Part shown: piece after piece, positions 7,374-11,532 of the stretch
Numbering within the stretch: position 1 is the stretch's first letter
Layout: each line of letters starts with the position of its first letter
Assembly: GCA_003454835.1 (NCBI GenBank)
Contig: DMTA01000551.1
Coordinates: forward strand, 1-11,532
Reading direction: 5' to 3'
DNA from: Achromobacter sp.
GTDB lineage: Bacteria; Pseudomonadota; Gammaproteobacteria; Burkholderiales; Burkholderiaceae_B
Length of the DNA stretch: 11,532 bases
The notes under the pieces: model-generated
Seen by the model: the letters and a program-made list of their open reading frames with translations, nothing else
Database searches by the model: none
Told to the model about the DNA's origin: nothing
Translations under genes and position numbers: made by a program

Positions 7374-7402
7374 TTTGGGTCTGGTCGACCGCCAGACCCA
7401 AA
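7374..7402. repeat. 11-bp inverted repeat (hairpin) between the Bug gene and the HAD gene
   Basis: Perfect arms TTTGGGTCTGG (7374-7384) and CCAGACCCAAA (7392-7402) around a 7-base loop. It lies 44 bp after the Bug stop and 13 bp before the next start. No T-run follows it on the plus strand, so it is not a standard intrinsic terminator. It could protect the operon's 3' end, stop transcription with Rho, or shape the 5' leader of the HAD gene. Confidence 0.7.
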
Positions 7403-7415
7403 GCGGAGCCTCCTT

Positions 7416-8108
7416 ATGACCGATTTGACTGCCCTGGCAGGGGCCACGATTGCCTTCGATCTCGACGGAACGCTGGTCGAGTCGGCCCCCGACCTGATCG
7501 GGTCGGTAAATGCCGTATTGGTCGCGCATGGCTACGAACCCTTGCCCTACGAACGCGGCCGGCCGTTTGTCAGCCGAGGCGCACGGTGGTTGCTGGAATT
7601 CGGGCTGAAAAGCGCTGGCGAGCCCGAGCCTGCGGCGCGCGCGGCCGCGCTGTTTGGCGGCTTCATTGCCTACTACAGTGACCATATCGCCGATGACACT
7701 CGGCCTTTCCCCGGGGCAATAGACGCCCTGAAAACGCTTCGTTCGGCGGGCGCCACGCTGGTCGTGTGCACCAACAAGCCCACCGGTCTGTCGCGCAGCC
7801 TGTTGACCAAGCTGCACATGGCGGGCTTGTTCGACGGCGTGGTGGGCATCGACGCGGTGTCGGCGGCCAAGCCCAATCCCGCACACTTGATCGAGGCCGT
7901 GCAGGCGGTGGGTGGCAATCTGGCTCGCACAGTGATGGTGGGTGATGCCGACACCGATGCGGGCGCCGCACGCGGGGCCGGCACGGCCTTGGTGCTGGTC
8001 GACTTTGGGTATACGGAAATTCCCGCCGCAGAGCTTGCGCCGGACATCCTTCTGCATTGCTTTGACGACTTGGCGGACGCCTGCGCTGCCTTGCTCGACT
8101 CTCCATAG
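7416..8108 (+). CDS. HAD-superfamily hydrolase, phosphoglycolate phosphatase-like
   Basis: 230-residue cytoplasmic phosphatase of HAD subfamily IA. All four motifs are visible: motif I FDLDGTL with nucleophile D15 and acid D17, motif II VVCTNKP (T119), motif III lysine K152 in AAKPNP, and motif IV GDADTD with D177 and D181 for Mg. The helical cap lies between about residues 22 and 95. Length and motif wording (FDLDGTLVESAPDL, FPGAIDALKTLRSAG) resemble phosphoglycolate phosphatase Gph, which clears 2-phosphoglycolate, but HAD specificity cannot be read reliably from motifs. GGAG at 7405-7408, seven bases ahead, supports ATG 7416. It is followed by the methyltransferase after 43 bp on the same strand, so the two are probably one transcript. 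Confidence 0.88.
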   Translation: MTDLTALAGATIAFDLDGTLVESAPDLIGSVNAVLVAHGYEPLPYERGRPFVSRGARWLLEFGLKSAGEPEPAARAAALFGGFIAYYSDHIADDTRPFPGAIDALKTLRSAGATLVVCTNKPTGLSRSLLTKLHMAGLFDGVVGIDAVSAAKPNPAHLIEAVQAVGGNLARTVMVGDADTDAGAARGAGTALVLVDFGYTEIPAAELAPDILLHCFDDLADACAALLDSP

Positions 8109-8151
8109 GCCGGCGTGCTGATGGCTCCCGGCGTGTTCAAGGAGTAGCACC

Positions 8152-8964
8152 ATGACCGATATCGACAAGGCATTTACGGGTTCGATTCCGAAGCTGTACG
8201 ACACCCTGATGGTCCCCATGATCTTCGCGCCCTACGCGACAGCTATGGCGGTGCGAGTCGCAGGCTTTTCGCCGCACGCGGTGCTGGAGACGGCGGCGGG
8301 CAGCGGCGCGGTCACACGGGAGCTGGCGCCGCGCCTGGGCGCCGCGACGCGCTATGTGGCGACTGACCTCAATCAACCCATGCTCGATTACGCAGCCGCC
8401 CGCCAGGCGGAGGGCAGTCATGTCGAATGGCGGCAGGCGGATGCCATGCATCTGCCGTTCGAAGACGAAACCTTTGACGTCGTGTGCTGCCAGTTTGGCG
8501 CGATGTTTTTTCCTGACCGAATAGGCGCCTACGCCGAGGCGCGCCGGGTCCTGCAGCCCGGCGGGCGCTTTGTCTTCAGCGTGTGGGACAGCGTTGAAGA
8601 GAATGAATTCGCTGCCGTTGTCGCACAGGCGGTCGCTGAAATGTTTCCGGAGAATCCGCCGGTCTTTATCGCTCGCACGCCTCATGGTTACTTCGACAAG
8701 GCACGGATCCAGGATGACCTGCGCCGGGCGGGCTTTGAAGACGTGCAGATCGAGACGCATGAGGAAGTCAGCCGTGCGCAATCGGCCCAGGAAGCGGCAA
8801 CCGCCTACTGCCAGGGCACACCCCTGCGCAACGAAATCGAAGCGCGCGACGCGAGCCCGCTGATGCCCGCCACGGAGCGAGCGGCGCAGGCTTTGGCCGA
8901 CCGCTACGGCGCCGGTTTGATCACAGGAAAGATCCAGGCGCACGTGGTCACCGCAACAAAATAG
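8152..8964 (+). CDS. Class I SAM-dependent methyltransferase
   Basis: 270-residue Rossmann-fold methyltransferase. Motif I is VLETAAGSGAVT (44-55), the acid that binds the SAM ribose is D72 in YVATDLNQPM, motif II/III is QADAMHLPFEDETFDVV (95-111), and the post-motif RRVLQPGGRFVFSVW lies at 131-145. This pattern matches the small-molecule or ubiquinone/menaquinone-type (Methyltransf_11/25) group. The C-terminal 110 residues are variable and presumably hold the acceptor, which is not identifiable. AAGGAG at 8139-8144 sets the ATG start. It ends 13 bp from the convergent TetR gene. Confidence 0.88.
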   Translation: MTDIDKAFTGSIPKLYDTLMVPMIFAPYATAMAVRVAGFSPHAVLETAAGSGAVTRELAPRLGAATRYVATDLNQPMLDYAAARQAEGSHVEWRQADAMHLPFEDETFDVVCCQFGAMFFPDRIGAYAEARRVLQPGGRFVFSVWDSVEENEFAAVVAQAVAEMFPENPPVFIARTPHGYFDKARIQDDLRRAGFEDVQIETHEEVSRAQSAQEAATAYCQGTPLRNEIEARDASPLMPATERAAQALADRYGAGLITGKIQAHVVTATK

Positions 8965-8977
8965 GGCAGGCCATACC

Positions 8978-9589
8978 TTATTTGTCCGGGGGGCGGGCGT
9001 GTTTCACCATGTCCACAATGATCCGGAACAGCTCGTCCCGCGCGGCTTGCTGCGTGATCTCGCCTGCGACCGCCGCCTGCGAGAGCGCGTCGGCCGCGCC
9101 CAGCATGCCCCACAGACTGGCCAAGGAAACGCCTTGGGAGCCGGCGAAGGGCGCCAGGATGTCCTGGCATTTCCTGATGAATGCGTGCTGATATTGCGTC
9201 TTTACCGCGGCCAGTTCCGGTGAGCCATTCAACGCAGCCAGCACGCCGGGGATTTCGCGCCCCTGCGCCGACACGCATTCCACGTACCGGGACGCAATGA
9301 CGTCCGCCTTGTCTTGCAGCGTGGGTTTGCTGGCGGCGATAGCGTCGTCGATGATTGCGGTCTGGCGCTGGTCGAAATCTTGATAAAGCGCCGCCAGCAG
9401 CCCGTTGCGGGTGCCGAAGTGGTCATAGACGACCGGCTTGGACACGCCGGCCTGCTCAGCAAGCCGGCCCAGCGTCAGCGCGTCCGTGCCTTCATCGCGG
9501 ATCAGCGCCCAGGACACGTCGATGAGCTGGCGTTGCCGCGCGTCCTTGGACAGGCGGCGGCGGGGAGCGGGGTCGGGTGGGGACGTCAT
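8978..9589 (-). CDS. TetR-family transcriptional regulator
   Basis: 203-residue repressor. The N-terminal DNA-binding domain spans about 18-66, with the characteristic LGRLAEQAGVSKPVVYDHFGTRNGLLAALY. The C-terminal 130 residues are the helical ligand-binding and dimer domain. The ATG at 9587-9589 is chosen. The longer frame begins at a TTG (9628) that would overlap the upstream gene and has no clear ribosome-binding site. It lies 16 bp downstream of the quinone oxidoreductase gene on the same strand, so the two are one operon. The large inverted repeat upstream of that operon is its likely operator, giving autoregulation together with control of the reductase and possibly of the divergent transporter. 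The ligand is probably an electrophile or quinone, by analogy with TetR-reductase pairs. Confidence 0.92.
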   Translation of the reverse strand: MTSPPDPAPRRRLSKDARQRQLIDVSWALIRDEGTDALTLGRLAEQAGVSKPVVYDHFGTRNGLLAALYQDFDQRQTAIIDDAIAASKPTLQDKADVIASRYVECVSAQGREIPGVLAALNGSPELAAVKTQYQHAFIRKCQDILAPFAGSQGVSLASLWGMLGAADALSQAAVAGEITQQAARDELFRIIVDMVKHARPPDK

Positions 9590-9605
9590 TGGGGTCTCTT
9601 CGAGG

Positions 9606-10220
9606 TCAGGCTTGCGGCTGCGGGGCAAAGATTCGCTGGCCGATGGCCTGCGCGGCGGTCAGGTGCGCTTCGGGGTATCCGGCGTCGGACGCCACCAGCA
9701 GATCGGATGTTGCCACGCGCGCGCCACAGTAGCCGAAGATACCGTGATCAATTTGCGTCTTCATCGCGCCGAAATAGCCGTGCCGGGCATAGGTGCGCAT
9801 ATCGGCGCCGCCGCTGGCGACCAGATGCACCTGCAGCCGCTGCAGACGTTTGACCACCTTGCCGTCGGGAGGGGCGTCGTACGCCCAGCCATTGGTGAAG
9901 ACGCGGTCGATCCAGCCCTTCATCAAGGCGGGAAACGACCACCAATGGACGGGATACACCAGCACCAGCGCATCGGCGCGGTCCAGGCGCGCGTGTTCGG
10001 CGCTCACGTCCGCGGGCGGGCTGGAACGGGTCAGGTGCAGGTCCACGTCGGCCTGGGTGAAGCGCGGGTCGAAGCCTTCGGCGGCCAGATCCGCCACCTC
10101 GAAAGAATGCGGCGGCCCCGGCTGCGGGCCTGCCTGCGCAACCCCTTGCGCGACATGCTGGGCGATGGCGTGCGTGAGGGACGCCGGGTCCGGATGAGCA
10201 ACGACGATGAGCGCATGCAT
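9606..10220 (-). CDS. NAD(P)H:quinone oxidoreductase, flavodoxin-2 fold
   Basis: 204-residue flavoenzyme of the NQO1/MdaB/KefF type (flavodoxin-like fold). The N-terminal strand and FMN/FAD phosphate loop read ALIVVAHPDPASLTHAIA (3-20). The family signature follows at 85-108: VLVYPVHWWSFPALMKGWIDRVF. Next come GWAYD (111-115) and the SGGADMRTYARHGYFG region that closes over the flavin. Such enzymes carry out two-electron reduction of quinones or other electrophiles with NAD(P)H, avoiding semiquinone radicals. Length is normal. The ATG at 10218-10220 has AAGGAA about eight bases upstream. First gene of a two-gene operon with the TetR regulator. Confidence 0.9.
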   Translation of the reverse strand: MHALIVVAHPDPASLTHAIAQHVAQGVAQAGPQPGPPHSFEVADLAAEGFDPRFTQADVDLHLTRSSPPADVSAEHARLDRADALVLVYPVHWWSFPALMKGWIDRVFTNGWAYDAPPDGKVVKRLQRLQVHLVASGGADMRTYARHGYFGAMKTQIDHGIFGYCGARVATSDLLVASDAGYPEAHLTAAQAIGQRIFAPQPQA

Positions 10221-10246
10221 GGCGAATTCCTTTGATCGGAGATTTA

Positions 10247-10291
10247 ACCTACCAAGCGTAGTCTACGAATCGTAACCTACGTTTGGTAGGT
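10247..10291. promoter_or_regulatory. Large inverted repeat, likely TetR operator
   Basis: Arms ACCTACCAAGCGTAG (10247-10261) and CTACGTTTGGTAGGT (10277-10291) pair at 14 of 15 positions around a 15-bp centre. An inner palindrome CGTAG-T-CTACG (10257-10267) overlaps the left arm. The size suggests two bound dimers. It lies 26 bp upstream of the quinone oxidoreductase start and 110 bp before the transporter start, so it could control both directions. Assignment to the adjacent TetR protein is inferred. Confidence 0.75.
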
Positions 10292-10392
10292 AATGCCAGA
10301 TGAATCTTGAGCCTCCCATGGGTTCCGTCGAACCCAGCCATGCACCGCCCGCGGATCTATACGGTTATCGTGTCGCCAGATCAGTCCCCCAC

Positions 10393-10397
10393 GGAGG
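10393..10397 (+). promoter_or_regulatory. Ribosome-binding site deciding the transporter start
   Basis: GGAGG lies four bases before ATG 10402. The upstream in-frame ATG at 10300 has no such site, lies beside the operator, and would add 34 unconserved-looking residues. Confidence 0.7.
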
Positions 10398-10401
10398 AAG
10401 C

Positions 10402-11355
10402 ATGACCTCACGAACGGCATTGTTCGACCTGCGCTCGGAGCAGGGCGTGTTGCGGATATCCATCGCGGTCACACTGTGCATCGCCGCCATCGGTATCGGA
10501 TTTGGCGTGGCCTCGGGATCGTTTTCCATTGTGTTCGATGGTGTCTATTCGCTGGTCGACGCCAGCATGAGCGCGCTGTCGCTGGTGGTCGTGCGGCTGA
10601 TTACCTCTTACGCCACGTCCCGGCAACTGCCGCGCAAGCTGCGAGAGCGCTTCACGATGGGGTTCTGGCATTTGGAACCCATGGTGCTGGCTCTGAACGG
10701 CATATTGCTCAGCGGCGTGGCGATCTACGCCCTCATCAACGCGATCAGCAGTCTGCTCAAAGGGGGGCGCAATCTGGAGTTTGGCCTGGCGCTCGTCTAT
10801 GCCGTGCTTACGCTGACCGCCTGCGTGGCAATCGCGCTGGCCGAGGCGCGCGCCAACCGCAGGATCCGATCGGCATTCCTGCACATGGACCTGAAGGGCT
10901 GGATCATGTCGGCCAGCATCACGGCCGCGCTGCTGGTGGCGTTCTGCATCGGGTTTGGCGTGCAGGGCACCCGCTGGGAATGGATTTCGCCCTACATCGA
11001 CCCGGCCGTGTTGGCCGTGGTGTGCGCGGTGATCATCCCCTTGCCGCTGTCGGTCATCCGCCAGGCGTTGTCCGAGATGCTGCTGGTCACGCCGGCCGAC
11101 TTGAAACAGCATGTGGACTCGGTGGCGCAGGCCTTTGTGCAGCGCCATGGCTTCGCGTCGTACCGCGCGTACGTCGCAAAGGTTGGCCGGTCGCAGGAAA
11201 TCGAGTTGTATTTCATCGTGCCGGCAGACACGCCGGCGCGGGGCATCGAGGCGTGGGACGGGTTGCGTGATGAGATTGGGGAGGCGCTTGGCGCGGACAG
11301 CCCCGATCGCTGGCTGACGGTGGTCTTCACGGGTGACCCGGAGTGGGCGGAATAG
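10402..11355 (+). CDS. Cation diffusion facilitator (CDF)-like transporter
   Basis: 317-residue inner-membrane protein with about six hydrophobic segments in the first 225 residues and a cytoplasmic C-terminal domain of about 90 residues, the CDF layout. Proton-coupled efflux of Zn, Co, Cd or similar metals is the family role. TM2 carries FDGVYSLVDASMSALSL (45-61), with D46 and D53 in the place of the family's metal-site acids, and GFWHLEPMVLALNG at 87-100 precedes TM3. The TM5 site normally reads H-x-x-x-D; here the stretch is HMDLKGWIMS (161-170), with D163 but no acid four residues on. The metal site is therefore atypical, and substrate or even metal transport is uncertain. The start is set by GGAGG at 10393-10397. 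It is divergent from the reductase/TetR operon across the inverted repeat. Confidence 0.85.
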   Translation: MTSRTALFDLRSEQGVLRISIAVTLCIAAIGIGFGVASGSFSIVFDGVYSLVDASMSALSLVVVRLITSYATSRQLPRKLRERFTMGFWHLEPMVLALNGILLSGVAIYALINAISSLLKGGRNLEFGLALVYAVLTLTACVAIALAEARANRRIRSAFLHMDLKGWIMSASITAALLVAFCIGFGVQGTRWEWISPYIDPAVLAVVCAVIIPLPLSVIRQALSEMLLVTPADLKQHVDSVAQAFVQRHGFASYRAYVAKVGRSQEIELYFIVPADTPARGIEAWDGLRDEIGEALGADSPDRWLTVVFTGDPEWAE

Positions 11356-11388
11356 CGCCAGCGCTGCAGCAGGCGGCCGTGCATCGTT

Positions 11389-11532
11389 TTAAAGACACGC
11401 CGCCGTCAGGAATACCGGCAGCGTTTCCCAGACGACGGCCACGGCCGACAGCCCGCACAGCGCGGCGCAAAGCCAGGCATGAAATGGCGGCGCACTCTGC
11501 GCCCGCACCCGCGCACGCTGGCGCCACGCGGC
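11389..11532 (-). CDS. Possible 3' end of a membrane protein (partial)
   Basis: An open frame runs from the right window edge to a TAA at 11389-11391, giving the last 47 residues. It has a basic stretch (WRQRARVRAQ) followed by a hydrophobic segment (AWLCAALCGLSAVAVVWETL, then PVFLTAACL), as in a protein ending in a transmembrane helix. The tryptophan- and leucine-rich composition is more protein-like than the alternative minus frame through the same DNA (arginine- and alanine-rich). It converges on the transporter gene with a 33-bp gap. I do not recognise the family, and the fragment is too short to be sure it is coding. Confidence 0.4.
   Translation of the reverse strand, partial: AAWRQRARVRAQSAPPFHAWLCAALCGLSAVAVVWETLPVFLTAACL

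Noticed and set aside
3745..7401. A 1218-codon open frame on the minus strand, antisense to the whole dehydratase operon
   Set aside because: Its translation is rich in H, R, G, Q and A with no recognisable domain, and it lies opposite three well-supported genes. Long antisense frames are expected in GC-rich genomes with strong third-position bias.
7374..7402. Intrinsic terminator for the Bug operon
   Set aside because: The stem is good, but no T-run follows it on either strand; the five T's (7372-7376) come before or within the stem.
11327..11527. Alternative 66-codon minus-strand frame at the right edge
   Set aside because: It overlaps the end of the transporter gene and has an arginine/alanine-rich composition typical of a shadow frame. 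The neighbouring frame reads as a plausible membrane segment.

Overview
The window is GC-rich, gene-dense chromosomal DNA of a betaproteobacterium, most likely Alcaligenaceae of the Achromobacter/Bordetella type. This rests on overall protein character, the high-GC third codon positions and the presence of a Bug-type periplasmic binding protein, a family greatly expanded in that group. No tRNA, rRNA, CRISPR array, insertion sequence or phage gene is visible. No gene-free stretch exceeds about 200 bases.

Layout. (a) 1-791: 3' part of an ABC-transporter permease of the nitrate/sulfonate/taurine class, cut by the window edge. (b) 820-1281 (-): a small secreted protein resembling the surface-adhesin E family, divergent from (c) 1423-2850 (+): a membrane-anchored protein of unknown function with Asp-box (BNR, sialidase-type) beta-propeller motifs, whose stop codon sits in a 21-bp tandem duplication. 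(d) 2958-7329: a divergently controlled catabolic locus made of a GntR/FCD regulator (-) and a three-gene operon (+) for an IlvD/Edd aldonate dehydratase (L-arabinonate dehydratase-like), an RraA/HMG-aldolase family protein and a Bug solute-binding protein. (e) 7416-8964 (+): a phosphoglycolate-phosphatase-like HAD hydrolase and a SAM-dependent methyltransferase, probably co-transcribed. (f) 8978-10220 (-): a flavodoxin-fold NAD(P)H:quinone oxidoreductase followed by a TetR regulator, with a large inverted repeat upstream as likely operator. (g) 10402-11355 (+): a divergent cation-diffusion-facilitator-like transporter. (h) 11389-11532 (-): possible 3' end of a membrane protein leaving the window.

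How they may work together. The best-defined system is (d). The regulator senses a small acid through its FCD domain. It probably binds the 16-bp palindrome at 3728-3743, which fills the spacer of a recognisable -35/-10 promoter. The Bug protein would bind the acid in the periplasm, the dehydratase would convert an aldonate to a 2-keto-3-deoxy acid, and the RraA-family protein is a candidate class II pyruvate aldolase for the cleavage step. The membrane half of the transporter and the downstream aldehyde dehydrogenase are not in this window. The second regulatory unit (f) looks like an autoregulated TetR/quinone-reductase stress module. I did not find an outright new class of system; the most worthwhile leads are the dehydratase/RraA pairing and the two operator structures.
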